64,000 nt of DNA from Exophiala sp. HKRS030 (GCA_023897205.1 JAHWDD010000009.1:248001-312000); one strand, 5' to 3'. Positions 41,543-53,928 are shown, counted from the stretch's first letter. The notes: a model not told the origin generated them from the sequence alone. Program-made: numbers and translations.

Positions 41543-43093
41543 TTCAAGTTAACAAGTACAGTATTTATAAACACGATTAGCACTGCTTTAGGCGCAGTGC
41601 CAAAACGCGGGGCAGTTGAGCTGGGCGAAAATGATTACTGCTATTGTTGCTGCGCGGTCCTAATACTTTGGGTGGTCAACAGGGTTCGTATTGTCTCTTA
41701 AAACAATGCTTCCGAATTGCATTTGCTTGCTATCGATTGGCTATCTGAGCGCTCAACGTTTGACTTAATGTGATCTAGTCGAGTACCGTCGTGATCAACA
41801 GAGAGACCGAAAACACATTTGTGCATGTCCAGATGCGAAGCCGCGATTGAAAATGCCTGTCTCATGGGATATAGATCAAAGAAGATAAATAAGACCTTGA
41901 GACTGACTCGTGGTCACTAATGGTTCAGGTCATGTGTCGGACCCCTCTCAGCCTCTTCAATTTCCGAGGCGGTATCACATACTGAGATCTCAATGTCCAA
42001 GGCACCGTAGCCTTTGACAAGTGCTTGAGCTTCGAATAGCATGACCACCAATCTGTGCCGGTCTTTGGCCGAGACAGAGAACACGTTAGATGCTCAAGAT
42101 GGGGGGACTCATGTTGGTCTCGCACATGGATGGACACGTGCCTGGGTATGTAAGGCAAGGCTGAACTTGCATCAGCGGGGGGTCCACTGCTGCTCTCAAT
42201 CCACCTCAGGATTGCTGTCAGAGAGCTTTTAGGATCCTCAACCATGTCAATTCATTTTGTCATTCAACTTGAACCTGCGTTTCGAGATCAACAAAAAAGC
42301 ACGTAGTGAGGCATCATCGTAAGTACAAATCGGGCGGAGGCAAAAATCACAGAATCACAGCCTCACTGCCCCTCGACTCGATGAGGCTGTAACTCTGACT
42401 ACCCAGCCCAAGTCCTTTATGCATATTCGAATCCCTCGCCCCGGACGCTAAAGCACGCTTCGGCCCCCTAACTAACTAGTTATCGCCATGCAGCCATGCA
42501 GCCACTTGCTAGGCAGCTCCGCAGCATGTGCTTGTAGGTACTGTACCTCTTTTCGCATATCTTTCTATCGTCATTCAATCCTGTGCTCGAAACGCAGCCA
42601 AGTGATGTTCGACCGTTACATGTATCATCATCATCAACAACATGATCATCAGGTGCCTCACCATGTAATGAACAGACACAAAATCGTCTCATTCTGATAG
42701 ACAGAAACCCATGGGATACGACATGGAGCATAAGCAGGGATTCTGTCGAACGACCAACAAAAGCTTCAAGACGGAGGGTTTCTCAGCCAGAGGCTTGCAG
42801 TTTCATGCATGCATGTTTGGATCATTGTTCTCAAATCGATAAGGCATTCCATATCATTGGATCAAGGTGATGCACAATTGTGACTCTCGAGCTCGATAGA
42901 CACCCACACACCCTGGTTTTGGATGCCTCTCGTTCTGCAAGGCAACCCGCCTCCCAGATTTTGTGATACATTATGTGGGTATATGTATATATGAAATGAT
43001 GGGTCCGCTAGAAACATCAGGCTGAGAAATACCATCTTTTCCTCCTTTGGTCGTTCGCGGCTTCTCTTCGCCATCGCGAGCCAGGCTTCCATC
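41543..43093. other. Intergenic with one weak ORF
   Basis: This is about 1.55 kb. It contains the upstream region of the fusion gene, a weak minus-strand ORF (listed separately) and the promoter of the next membrane protein. Confidence 0.4.
41925..42245 (-). CDS. Hypothetical protein, 106 aa (doubtful)
   Basis: This is an unrecognised ORF reading MVEDPKSSLTAILRWIE and ending KLKRLRGVRHMT. It has no obvious domain. It could be a fragment of a decayed gene or a chance ORF. Confidence 0.2.
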   Translation of the reverse strand: MVEDPKSSLTAILRWIESSSGPPADASSALPYIPRHVSIHVRDQHESPHLEHLTCSLSRPKTGTDWWSCYSKLKHLSKATVPWTLRSQYVIPPRKLKRLRGVRHMT

Positions 43094-44705
43094 ATGCGCT
43101 GGATAGACAAGTTCGAGGAGCTCCGCCTAGACATCGTCGGTATCATCGCAGTATTAGGCGAAGCCTCAGTAACCAGAAATGCACAAGTCACCGGCTTGAC
43201 CTGGTGGTCCACGATTCCCAGACTCCTCCCCGCCCCACAGGCTTTACTCGAACATGAACGGAAATATCGTCTCCCCACTGCGCCAGGCATTGTTGCAGGC
43301 GCATATTCAGGCAATGTCAAGAAGGAAATCAATTTCTTTGCTCAGTTGTTGCATCCTCGACCGCTTGCCGATTATCAAGTCGAGCTTGTCCAGGTGATAC
43401 GAAGACACCAATCTCGGCCAACAAAGAAGCAACTAAGGTCATTCGGACCGAAACAATATGGCCCGCTCTTTTGGGGTTCCCTGTTGGGCTTTGCAATAGC
43501 TCTTGCTTTAGTATGCCTGTCCATTTACTATAGGGATGGCTTCTCGTTACTGGCCACCATCCTACTGGCAACGGTGAGCTCGTTCGCTGGGTTGGGAACA
43601 CATTGGGATCTGGTATTTCAAGAACCCGATATCAAGGAATCACGGGAGAAAGCCTTACCGAGAAGCGATGTCATCATATATTATCCCAATGGAGCCATTC
43701 GCGTGGTTCGCGCAGAATCCGAAAAGATCGCTCGCCTGTACTTCGAGACCGAACATGCACAGTATATTATTGATGGTACGTGAACTTTCGGCGGCAGAAT
43801 GATCTTTGAGCTGACAAAACGCCTCAGATACTCCGTATCGATCCCTGGCCTTGCTATCGACCGTCATGTTGATGGCTGGAGTAGTCTCACTGGCCAATTC
43901 CAAGAACATTCTCCAAGTAGCCTTTGCCGCAGCATACATCATCCTCAACGCCGTATACTGGATGATCTCAGCACTGAACCCGTATACCTCGCACTGGCAA
44001 CACGCATACAAAGTCGACATCCTGCCCATCAAACCACCTCAAGAAACGAAAATCGATCCAATCGGCTCTCTCAGTCGAACAGCAAGCTTCAAGAGAAAAG
44101 TAAAACACGAATGGCACCGCTTTCAAAACGCATGGATTCTATCCAAACGACAAGCCCGCGCCCCAACCATGGTTGAAAAGGAAGCTCGCAATTTCACCGC
44201 CGCCCTTTGGACCGCCATTGCCCTCACAGGTACAACACAATGGCTCAATGAAGCCACAACCATCGCGCCCATGAATGCTCCATGGAAAGCATGGCTCAAG
44301 AAAGCCGAGACCAAAGTCTCAAAGTCCGACGTATGGGAAGGAAGGTATCAAGCCCATCGCCGCCCGCGTATCGCCACAGGCACAGAATGGACCTTCACCG
44401 CTGCAACGACAGGGCATAAGAATAGAGCTCCTGAGAAGCGTCACATCATGATATCCTCGTGGAACTATCAGGAAGAATTCACGCGCATCTTTTCCGAATA
44501 TGCAGAGGTGACGAGGAAGGCTATTCCTGACGAACAAGAGGACGAAGAGGTCTCCTCATTGAGTTCTGCTTCTGCGCCTGCTCTTACTCCTGTTTCTGCC
44601 GTTTCAACGGCTGTCACTAGTCCTGGTTCTGGTTCTGGTTCTGGTCCTGTTTCTGCTTCAACACGTGATCTCACCATGTCATATACGGGGTCTGAAGAGG
44701 TATAG
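43094..44705 (+). CDS. Four-helix integral membrane protein of unknown function
   Basis: I do not recognise this family. Exon 1 is 43094-43775, intron 43776-43827 (52 nt, GTACGT, CTGAC branch, CAG) and exon 2 43828-44705, totalling 519 aa. Two pairs of hydrophobic helices are visible. Pair one is in PLFWGSLLGFAIALALVC and SLLATILLATVSSFAGLG. Pair two is in LALLSTVMLMAGVVSLA and VAFAAAYIILNAVYWMI. The pairs are separated by a hydrophilic loop with SDVIIYYPNGAIRVVRAES. The N-terminal 120 residues (IVAVLGEASVTRNAQ-like start) and the C-terminal 250 residues are soluble. The C-terminus ends in a Ser/Gly-rich tail coded by a GGTTCT repeat (44625-44650). The architecture suggests a lineage-specific fungal membrane protein. 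Confidence 0.75.
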
Positions 44706-46080
44706 CCACGACAAAAGCTCGGGCTCGTAGCGTGGCTGGCGACTGTTGGTCTGAGTCTGAGTCCGAATTTGAAGTCATGTCCGAGTCAAAATCTCAGCTG
44801 GGCTCTGGCCTGGGGACAGTAACGACTTGTACCGAGTGTATGATAATAAGTAGGTTTCAGGGGTAATTTGAATCCATATAGTCCGAGCTCTGGCATACTA
44901 ATGACTTAGTTAGTTAATTAGACCCTTTCGCAAAAGTCTCGAAGTTTTTCCACAATGATGTCTTACTCCGTAGAGAGATGTATGTCCTAGGTAATTAAAT
45001 TACTCATAATGAGTACGGAGCTAGGTTAAAGCCTTCGAAGGAAAGAATGACGAATGCCGCTTCGTCAACCCCTATCCAACTAGGAAACCTCCAGCAGAAA
45101 ATCGAAGCGGAACGGATATTCCTTCGGTATAGAATACAGGAAGGTGATAGATAGGTATTTGGTTTTCCCCAAGGTGCTTCGCTTCGAAAGCATCGACGGA
45201 GAAGACAAGGACCGGCTCACTTGTTGAGGTTGACGATTGAAGACCTCTAGTTAGAATTCGAGAGGATTGAACGTTCGTTTCTGATCAGGAGTCCTCTGTG
45301 CGCTGAATAGGCTAGGAAGGGTGGTTTCTGGGGGAGAGCGATGTTGATGAGAAGACACGTGCTAGCCGGTCTCGAATAATGAGAAGAAGATCAAGATTGA
45401 ATGGGCATGATGGAGGCTGGGTTGTCCGGAGACTAGGAAAGGTATTTTCGGACGGATGTAGTACATCGGTTTATATAGTGGCAGAGCAAGAGTCCTGCTG
45501 ATCAAATGTTGAAGCAAGTCCAACGTGTTCAGATTCGAAGGAGAAGCTTTTGAGCAGAAGATCTGGCGGAAGTGAAAGAGTTGGTACGGGTCGTCAGCCA
45601 TCGTCTTCTGATAGTGATGGCGGTGAACTAGGTGGTCGACGCCAGAGTGCACAATCTCGGCCCACGGGTGCCAGAAGAGGGGTTCGAAGGTCTGGTGCTG
45701 TCGATGGCCTGTCCAGAGAAATCGAGGAGGGAGAGTATATCAGGAGAGCCTCCCAGAGTCGCAGAGGTCAATCAGGAGAAACAACCAACAATGGTTGTCC
45801 TCGAAGTTCCACATCTGGACCCACGTATGAATACGAAGTAGTATATCCAGGGTCGATCCATGTCGACAACATTGGCAGCAGGTCGGAGCGTCATGACGAC
45901 AGCAGTTACCAAGTCAGGGAGTGGAGCTCAGGCAATAGGCCACCTGAACGAGAACGCCGTCGTAGAGATAGCTCCCCGAAGGTGCAAGCGCTGGGTCACG
46001 AATAACACCATGATCAAGTGTCGTCTTGATCCCCCAAGGGTAGATTCTTCAACTTCAAAGCATGGCGAACGTGAAATGAC
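44706..46080. other. Intergenic with a possible exon
   Basis: This is 1.4 kb including TACTCCGTA (44964-44972) and GTACGGAG (45013-45020). A Ser/Arg-rich open frame (45502-46005) may be an exon and is listed separately. Confidence 0.4.
45502..46005 (+). CDS. Possible exon encoding a Ser/Arg-rich disordered segment
   Basis: This frame is open between stops for 167 codons but has no in-frame ATG. It reads RRSGGSERVGTGRQPSSSD early and PPERERRRRDSSPKVQ at the end. If real, it needs an upstream exon, which I could not identify. A 96-aa ORF on the other strand overlaps it. Treat as tentative. Confidence 0.2.
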   Translation, partial: SNVEASPTCSDSKEKLLSRRSGGSERVGTGRQPSSSDSDGGELGGRRQSAQSRPTGARRGVRRSGAVDGLSREIEEGEYIRRASQSRRGQSGETTNNGCPRSSTSGPTYEYEVVYPGSIHVDNIGSRSERHDDSSYQVREWSSGNRPPERERRRRDSSPKVQALGHE

Positions 46081-46899
46081 TTATTCACGTTTCCACAGCT
46101 CGAATTCCTCGTCAAGGTGAACCTTCAATTTCTGAAACTTATTGCCAAACAACATCCCGCAACGCCAACACTTGAAATCCTCGTTGAGGTTATTATTTTG
46201 AAACGCCACACTCCGCTTCTGATCATCCTTGGCCAACGGGTAGACGTGCAAAGGAATGAAAAAGTCCGTGTTGAAGCTGTTGTAGTGCTTGCGATGCTTG
46301 AGTCTCGCCGAATGCATATCCCGACTGATGATGTGGACGTGCAGATGATTCATCGACGGATGGGCGTGTACCCCGACTCGAATATCCTTGGAATAATCTC
46401 TCCCTTCGGGGAGCACGTCTGGAGGATGATCATCGCTTTCCATCGCGGCCTGTCGAGCCTGGTCGGATCTCGAAAATGGGCCGATCAGTCGTGATAATTC
46501 CGAGGCCGCAAGCTTCGAAGCTACGGTGACTTCCGTCCTGATCATCGCAAGGAAGTCCGAGTCTTCAAAGGCCTCGTGTGGGTGCAGATTCCGCATCTTG
46601 GGGTCCCTTGGCAGTAGAAGGAGGTGGACTGTAGCTTTGGGAAAGGCGTCGCGAATGAGGACGACGTTGTCGTTGTATGAGATGATTTGACTAGATGGGA
46701 ATTTGGCAGGTTCAAGGATGTATGGGAGTAACCCACTGCGGAAATCATTGGGGTTTGAATTGGACAAATCTGTGCGCTCCTTCGAAGAAGTCTTCGGTTG
46801 TTTGGGTTTGGGAGACATTAGCTCTGAGAAAGCGTTTCGCTTGCTCGCTTCAGGCGAGTTCGAACGTTTCAACGATGGAGGGTCTGCGTTGGCCGACAT
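46081..46899 (-). CDS. hnt3: Aprataxin-like HIT-domain DNA-adenylate hydrolase
   Basis: Aprataxin removes AMP from abortive 5'-adenylated DNA ends left by failed ligation. The start at 46899 (MSANADPPSLKRSNSPE) gives 272 aa. The longer open frame to 47004 reads into probable 5' UTR. The HIT domain has LLPYILEPAKF, NDNVVLIRDAFPKATVHLLL and LPRDPKMRNLHP. Its catalytic triad is in HPSMNHLHVHIISRDMHS (H-phi-H-phi-H). The C-terminal zinc finger is C2HE-type: CWRCGMLF, then KLKVHLDEEFE. Fungal Hnt3 lacks the FHA domain of the animal protein, as here. No intron. Confidence 0.94.
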   Translation of the reverse strand: MSANADPPSLKRSNSPEASKRNAFSELMSPKPKQPKTSSKERTDLSNSNPNDFRSGLLPYILEPAKFPSSQIISYNDNVVLIRDAFPKATVHLLLLPRDPKMRNLHPHEAFEDSDFLAMIRTEVTVASKLAASELSRLIGPFSRSDQARQAAMESDDHPPDVLPEGRDYSKDIRVGVHAHPSMNHLHVHIISRDMHSARLKHRKHYNSFNTDFFIPLHVYPLAKDDQKRSVAFQNNNLNEDFKCWRCGMLFGNKFQKLKVHLDEEFELWKRE

Positions 46900-47836
46900 G
46901 TTTGACCTTGGGAGACATTCAGACAGCACTCGAAAAACATCGAATGTTGAGATGTGCGAACCGTAGATACCAGGTTGTTGAGAAAGACAAGGTTCTGGTG
47001 TCAATGTATCACATACCCTGCCTTGAAGATGAAAGATGCCTACTGCCTACTGCCTCAGCCTCGCCACGCTGTCAAATGCCACGTGATTTGTCGTTTCTTC
47101 ATCATCGACCTCGAGCAAAACACTAGTGGTAAAGTTATAAAACACCCGTCTCATCTGCAGGTACACTTTCCAAGTCGAATGATTGACGTTGCTGTAACCA
47201 GTCAGCTTTTGCAGGAGGATTCGAACTTCTCCAGACTTTCTCTGATGAATCATTGGCCGCATTAATCGTGGGGAATCGAATCCTCATGCGCCACCATGTA
47301 CACCTATGTGGGCATCATCTGAGACGAGAGTTTATCATTAGCACGCATAGGCTAAATAGAGGTTCATCTAGGCACTCGTCGATCAGGTGGAGGCATGGAT
47401 GGATGGATGACAAAAGGTTCACGGAATCAATTTTTCTTCGCATGTGGCCATCTCTCATTCTGTTTGAGCTGAGACAATCCGTGTCGCACAAGATACCAAA
47501 TGGAAGCGGTCTTGCGGTCTTTCTATGACTGGAGCAGGACTTGGACTTGCACTACCGATAAGTAAACACCCTTGACAGCTATTCAATGATAGTCTGCCTT
47601 GCCAATAAAACGATATCGCTATGTTGTGGCGCAAGCCATGAAGAAACCTTGGATCTTCTCTTGGACTTTTGGCACCCCAATCGATGCAAGCCGAAACCCC
47701 CAGTCCGATTGACCAGACACACACACAACTCCGAACGGTGAAAAAAATCCAGGCAACAAGTATCACTGCTCCGTATTGCAGGCGAGCCAATTTCTGTTGG
47801 ATGCCGTTTCATTTCCATTTCCATTTCCATTTTTCT
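46900..47836. other. Intergenic
   Basis: This is 940 bp between the promoter side of aprataxin and the 3' end of ras. It includes a CCACGTGAT site near 47079. ORFs in this interval have no family signal. Confidence 0.4.
47809..47833 (+). repeat. (TTTCCA)n microsatellite at the ras 3' end
   Basis: Four copies of a CATTTC/TTTCCA hexamer lie just beyond the ras stop codon. Confidence 0.85.
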
Positions 47837-48615
47837 TTACATGACCACACACCTACTGCAGCAACCGGCATTGTCTGCTTGGTTATCCACCTCAAACTTC
47901 TGACCGGGGCCATGAGAGCCGACTGGAGGGCCACCGGAGTAACCCGAGATTTCTCGGTTGTATCTTCTAATTTCTCGAACGAGATCGTAAAATGCATGAT
48001 CGACGTTTATCCGTGACTTGGCCGAGGTTTCGATATATGTGCAACCAAAGGATTTGGCCAGTTGTTCTCCTTCTTCGCGGGACACAGCCCTTTCCGAGTC
48101 CAAATCGCACTTGTTGCCAACGAGGATGATGGGGAAATAATCTTTATCTTTGACTCGCAAAATCTGTTGTTGAAATGTCATGATTTCTTCGTAGGATTGT
48201 CGAGAGGTGATGGAATAGACTAGGAGGAAGCCTTCGCCAGTTCGCATGTACTGTTCTCTCATGGCCGAGTATTCTTCCTGGCCGGCGGTATCTAGGACAT
48301 CGAGGAGGGCAACTTCATCGTCAATCATGCATTGCTTGCGGTATGAATCTGGAGGGAAAAAAGTATCGTTAGTGTACAAGAACAGAAGGGAATTGTAGGG
48401 TCAACGGCGAGCGAGCGACCAACCTTCAATCGTCGGGTCGTACTCGTCGACAAAGTGACTTTGAATGAGCTGAATTGTCAGACATGATTTGCCGACACCT
48501 CCGCCTCCTACCACGACGAGTTTGTATTCGCGCAGAAACTGCAAAGGTGGTGTTAGTCCTGCCATGATGATCATGTAGGGAGGAAAAGGTCGGGTCAAGT
48601 AACCTTTGAAGCCAT
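47837..48615 (-). CDS. rasA: Ras-family small GTPase RasA
   Basis: This is a Ras GTPase controlling polarity, germination and cAMP/MAPK signalling. Exon 1 is only 12 nt (48615-48604, MASK). Then come intron 48603-48539 (65 nt, CTAAC branch, TTTGCAG), exon 2 48538-48424, intron 48423-48349 (75 nt) and exon 3 48348-47837, totalling 212 aa. The P-loop GGGGVGKS is at 15-22, switch I has [12 protein letters not shown] and switch [17 protein letters not shown] and ETSAK are the guanine-specificity motifs. The C-terminus GCCSRCVVM has a CaaX box (CVVM) and upstream cysteines suited to palmitoylation. Residues equal to human G12, G13 and Q61 are wild type. An unspliced start in exon 2's upstream frame (MAGLTPPLQ) was rejected because the spliced form gives the conserved MASKFLREYK. 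Confidence 0.96.
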
Positions 48616-51600
48616 GACAATGACAGGCAGCTAAGAAGGAAAGAATTTGTTTTTGTCTGGTGAAGCGAAAGGTATCTCGCTTGAGTGTCAATAATCCCAA
48701 AGGGACTCGCGGCGCTAAACTCAAGTCTCTCGTCTCTGGATCAAGTGTTTAGACGGGGAGGTCGCTACGAAGAGAAGAGGAGAGCTTGGCAAGACCCGCG
48801 ACGGAGATACGAGAGAAGCGAGACCAACCGCAGTGGTGTGATTTATGGATATCGAGCAGAAGAGGATCACAGTCCAGAGTGCAGAGACAGACGACTGGCA
48901 GGGGGGTTGTGAACTTGCGAACTTGTGAACGAGGCGGGCGGAAGTTTGGTCGCAGGTGAAGTTGATCCGTGGGCTTTGAAACCCTGGTGTAGTGAGGAAA
49001 AGCGACTCAAAGTGAAACGTCAAGTCGAAGGCAGTTGTAACAACGATGTGAAGAGTCTTGGACCCAAGACCAGGACCCAGACCAGGACCAGAAACGGAGA
49101 GTTTGTGGCTGGGAAAAGCGCAGTCGGAGGGTAGGATTAGGAGGGTTTTGTGACGGGGCGTGCTCGCCAAAGGAGTTTTTTGGTGGGTAGGGGAACTGGG
49201 AGGGAACTGGGAACGAATTGGGAGGGAACTGGGGGAGGAAGTCGATGGAGGGAGTCGGGACGAGGAGTGATGATTTCGATATGGCTGGTACGCTGGTTAG
49301 CGCCGACAAGTGTTGATGAGAGAAGGACGGAGGGATAAGGGGAGTTTGTACAAGGGAGGTACGGTAAGTCGGGAGTTGGGAGTTAGGTAGTGTTTGGTGC
49401 TACTCGGTAGGTACTAGGGAGTCAGTGCTAGGTGGTAGTGGGTGCGAAGGGCCAGGTGCTGGGCGCTAAAGTGCTAAGTGTTAGTTAGCCCTTGGAGTCT
49501 AGAAGTCTTAGCTTAGATAATCCCAATTACTACAAGGCGGAATCAAGATGTGGATGGATTAGTTAGTGCAAGGAAGAAAATCCAGTCCCAAGGGGTTTCT
49601 GAGGTGTAATACTGTAACTGGTGTCTGGTGGGTGCCTTGCCTACTTGGGAGTGCTACAGGCGGTAGGTCTAACTAGTGAGTATTTAAGCAGCCTAGCGTG
49701 CCCACATGCCTAGGAGCACCTAAGGGGCTTAGTTAAGTTAGGTAGATATGGTACCTATCTCCTCCTTGCGGAACACTCGCAAAGGCACAGAGACACAAAG
49801 TCCTTGATGTTAAGTGATGACAATAATAAGAACCATCGGGGTTTAGTTGCTTTTGCTAAGTCAAACTCTTTCCATTTTGATCTGCAAGCATCTGGACGAT
49901 AGGCACTTGCTGACCAGTGAGACCTTATCACCGACCACCACTGGACTATTTGACTAGAGCAAGGACGCAAAGCACAGTCGAGAAGGGGGGTGGGAGAAGG
50001 GCAAACAGGGCGGCCTTTTTAGTAGTAGTACTTACTCCGCACTCCGTCCTGTTGGTACCCGTGGGCCATGGGCATGGGCCAAGGGCTGCAGGCCGCGGAA
50101 CTCCTGTGAACTTTCTGGGCGGCACAGGGGCGACAGGGCACCAGGGGCCACAAAAGGTTAAAGCCAAAGGGGGAAGACGCGCTAATGCCACCACTAAGTT
50201 GCAAAGGGCTTGAATCTACTCTCCACCTTAACAAGGGTTACCGCGTGTGGGCATGGATAGACGGAAAGTCTGCAAAGGCATCACCTGGGCATGAGGAAAA
50301 CTGAAAAACTCTGGCTGAACAACAACCGAGGGAGAGACTTGGAATACAGAGTCATTAATTGATTGATTATCGGATACTGATTATTTTGATTGACTTGATG
50401 ACATTGATCGATTGATGGCTTCTTGTGCTACTAAATAAGAAGAGGTGGGGTTGGTGCCCGAGGGCCGCTGGGCCAACAGTCCAGTCTACTTAGTCCAGTC
50501 CAGGCTCCTCTACTTAGTTAGCTACCTAGCTGGTTAGTACGGCTAGGCTCCTCTACGGAGTAGTTAGCTAGGCTCCGGCTCCTAACTGACCTGGGCGACC
50601 ACAACCGATATATGGACGCTACTAAGGTAACTAACGGACTAATCAGTGCTGCCGAGATTTCCTTGGAGTCAAGTACCACGGGCAGGCGACGGGTACCTGT
50701 AGCCCCAGCCAGGTACCTACAGGGCAGGTATTAGCAGCAAAGGTACAAGAACAGGTGCGAGAGTACAGATATTGTTATGGTTCTACTTGATGCAATGACA
50801 ATGCTGCATCTCCCCACTGCCAATGATGATGTTGACGTTCTTGAATTCCTTATTTTGCACTTGGCCGACTCGGCATTGATCATGTCGTTGGGTGTTCGTG
50901 GGTATTCCCATTATTCCCATTCTTGATAATGCATTTGCTTCTTACGAACGCCAGATACAGGAATCTCTTGGTGCGGGTGAAGGTACAGGGAAAGGTGCAG
51001 GTAAAGGTGCAGGTGCAGCCGTTGCATTTCCAGGGCCCACCGTTGCATGTGGGAAAGCACGATCGATCTCTTCCATTTCGATGCTTTTTCCGTCCCGAGG
51101 GCCCTTGAGGGAATAATTAATTGCTTTGGGCTTTGCTTTAGGCTTGACTACTTGGGGGAACCACCTACGCCACCACCACTACCGCCGCCACCAAAGGAAC
51201 CCTCGGTGGTCACCCCTTACAGGCTGCCCGTCAGCCGTTATCCCTACCCGTCGTAGGCCTATTGACCCAAAGCGCCAACCGTAAGCCCCCAGGCGCCCCG
51301 GCCTCAAGGTCCCAAGGCCCCGAAGCCCCTTTTCTGCCGAGCACAGCGGACATTCCAGGTTCCCGGGCGGACGATTGCCGTGGCCGTTCCGGTCGAACTT
51401 GGACAACTCGTCGGACATCTGGTTGGACCTCGTTGGATCTTTCGAGTCTTGTAGGAGGTTTGTTCTACGACTTGATTCGATTCATCGCGCCCATGAGGTG
51501 CCACCTGGTGCCCAGAGGTGCCCATCACACGCTCCTGGCCCTTGGCTTGACCCTAGCTCCGCGCCTAAAAACTCACTAGCCAGGTTCGGCATCGATCAAC

Positions 51601-52702
51601 AATCCACGCTGAACCACTGAACCAGTTGACCAGATAACCAGTCACGCCAGTTAAACCACCAATCGACAATATGTACAGCACCACCACATCCGCCCTGTCA
51701 CTCTCACAGTCATCCTGAATTGTACAGTACAGCATCTCACACTTTCCGAGGTCCACAAGGCGGCAGTTTCAACCCTTGATTCGACCCGCAAGCTTTCCCT
51801 TTCAACGGAAATGCTGCAAACAACGGATTTACAAGGCATCCGTAAATCCTCGACTTCTCCATGGAGGGACCTTGCTCTCGGTGTCGATTACTCGCTGTCG
51901 ACACCAATGACTTACGAAGCTAACTGGTGTCTTTTGGTGGGTGAAGCACACAGAGACATGATTCACCCGTGATGGCAACCATCTCACAAGACTGAGATTT
52001 TACCGATCCGTTCAACCTCACTATTTCTAGCAAAAGAAAAGGTTTCAATATAGCCTGAAACAAGCTGTGCTCTGTCATGTGCAGTCCTCCTCGGAGCAAC
52101 AACATGACGTGGATGACAGCTACAACGTCTCTTTTCTGCTCAAATATTGGATTCAAGGGCGTGTGCCTGTGCGTGGTCCTTGGTCTGTGTCACAACTTAC
52201 CGTGCACTTGGTGTTGGCACAACATTCTGGATTCATCCCTGCCTCGACACGAACCGCTTGTGCACCATCCGCCTTTTTTTAACGTTTGTCTTGGGATGCT
52301 TCAGGTGTCGACCAGTCAGAGCACGTGGAATTCGTTTCCATCCGAATCATCTGGGGAGCCAACGACGCCTGGAGATCATTTCTATTACTTGGTGTGTCAC
52401 ATCTCAGGCCTGTATTCAAACTTCGACCCTCTTTCATGGACCATTTGACGGACCATTTGACTACCGACTATGTGTCTCTCAGGCCATTACGAGGAACTAT
52501 CATTCGTTTAAGAGCTTTGGTAGGCGACAAGGGCCGCACGTGGATCAAAGCGAGATGCCTCACATAGCGTCACATTCAACCAGGTGTGCCAGGACATAGC
52601 ACAGGCCTTGTTCACGCGATCCATGCCTATGCCGTCGAGCACTGCTAATGTACCATGCCTGGCACAAAATGGCAATCCCCGGGGTTAACCTTTTGTCAAA
52701 GT
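48616..52702. other. 4.1-kb gene-poor region
   Basis: This is the longest stretch without a supportable gene. It begins with the probable 5' UTR and promoter of rasA (AGGACC repeats at 49060-49095, GGGAACTGGGA repeats at 49190-49230). It continues with segments rich in TAGGTACC, CTAGTTAG and CTCCTCTAC words (49370-50720) and TACGGAGTA (50554-50562). Three overlapping plus-strand ORFs at 52077-52599 lack codon bias or domains. Confidence 0.5.
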
Positions 52703-53928
52703 CTAAGCATCCTTGTCCTTTTTCTCACTTGTTTCATCGTCCGAGTCATCCTCGCCTTCTACTGATACTCTCCGGCCTTTTACACCTTCGGCCACTTCCG
52801 CTTCTAGCGAGTCAATATATTCACTATCCTTGCCCACCAAGGTAACCACATTCCTATTCTTTCCCCACCGAGGATAACTACCCACCTTGACACCTTTGGG
52901 TTCAACCTTGGCCGCAAGTTGGGTAAGGAATTCAGCTACTTGGCTTTCGGCCAATGGTGTACTGAAGAGTGCTCTATACATACCTTTTCCTTCAGGGTCT
53001 GCCAGTCGCGGTAATAATCGTGGCTTGATTCCTTCGAGTAGGGTTTCAAAGATCCTCGGCACACCTGGTAAGATGTGAATGTTGCCATTAACAACAGAGA
53101 TTGGAACCCAAAGATCTTCCTTGACAAACAAAACTTGATCTTCATCGGGAATATTGGGGTCGGTGGGAAGGAGAGCCATACGATATTTGGCTGTGAGTGC
53201 AGGCGAGGGAACATCCCATGAGAAATTGGGTTGTGATTTATGTGGTCTCGAGTATTTCTTCATCTTTTCCACCGTCTTTTCATGGAGTTTGAGTTCGAGA
53301 TTGAAAGCTTTGGCTATTGATTGGTAGGTAATGTCATCGTGTCTGGAAGAGGAGAGACGGGTTAGCAAAAGACCTTTGTTTCAAAAGGAGAAGAGACCCT
53401 GCGTACGTTGGACCAATTCCACCACTTGTGACGACAAAGTCATAATTTTTCGACATGCGCTGTGCGGCTTCGATGATTTCCTCCTCGACATCTGCTATGA
53501 CTTCGACCCTTCTCAGCTGAAGACCTAGAGAGAAGCAGAATTTGGCCAGGTATGCGGAATTGGTGTCGACTGTCTATAGAAATGCCAATGGCTAAAAGTC
53601 AACTCTCAAGTTCCCATTTTCTAGACGGAGGGACTTGAGCTTTCGAGGCTACGAAGGGACCAATCCTTTTCCTCGCAGCTTCTCCTAGCAAAAAATACAA
53701 CTACTAGGGAAAAAGTATTTCGACGAACCTTGCCCCTAAAACCTCATCTCCGATAATAATACATCCCGCCGTATGAATGGTACTCTTTTGCCCCGACGAC
53801 GAACTAGCAGACGATAGTGATGATGTCATGTTGGAGACAGGCTGGGCGAATGCGGCGGCGCTGCGGTGCGCGTAATTTGGCAGAGGACGTGAGAAGTGAC
53901 GCGCAAGTTGTGAGAAGCGAGAGAACAT
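52703..53928 (-). CDS. MoCF-biosynthesis-domain protein (apparent 1-nt frameshift)
   Basis: This belongs to the molybdopterin-binding/CinA-like domain family; fungal members are often annotated as FAD-synthetase-related or molybdenum cofactor proteins. Exon 1 is 53928-53729, intron 53728-53574 (155 nt), exon 2 53573-53407, intron 53406-53343 (64 nt) and exon 3 53342-52703, about 335 aa. Signatures are TIHTAGCIIIGDEVLG, TVDTNSAYLAKFCFSLGL, NYDFVVTSGGIGPTHDDIT and ILPGVPRIFETLL. The first 30 residues (MFSRFSQLARHFSRPL) look like a mitochondrial presequence; a second start is at MTSSLSS. Exon 1 ends one base short. With one more G in the run at 53733-53736 it reads the conserved VLGGK-TVDTNS across the intron. 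The tail is acidic (DDSDDETSEKKDKDA). Confidence 0.85.

Noticed and set aside
49917..50234. Overlapping Pro/Gly-rich ORFs on both strands
   Set aside because: They come from G/C-rich sequence without stops; no conserved motif and no plausible start context.
52077..52599. Three overlapping plus-strand ORFs
   Set aside because: No codon bias, no domain, and open frames overlap in all three phases, as expected from low stop density.
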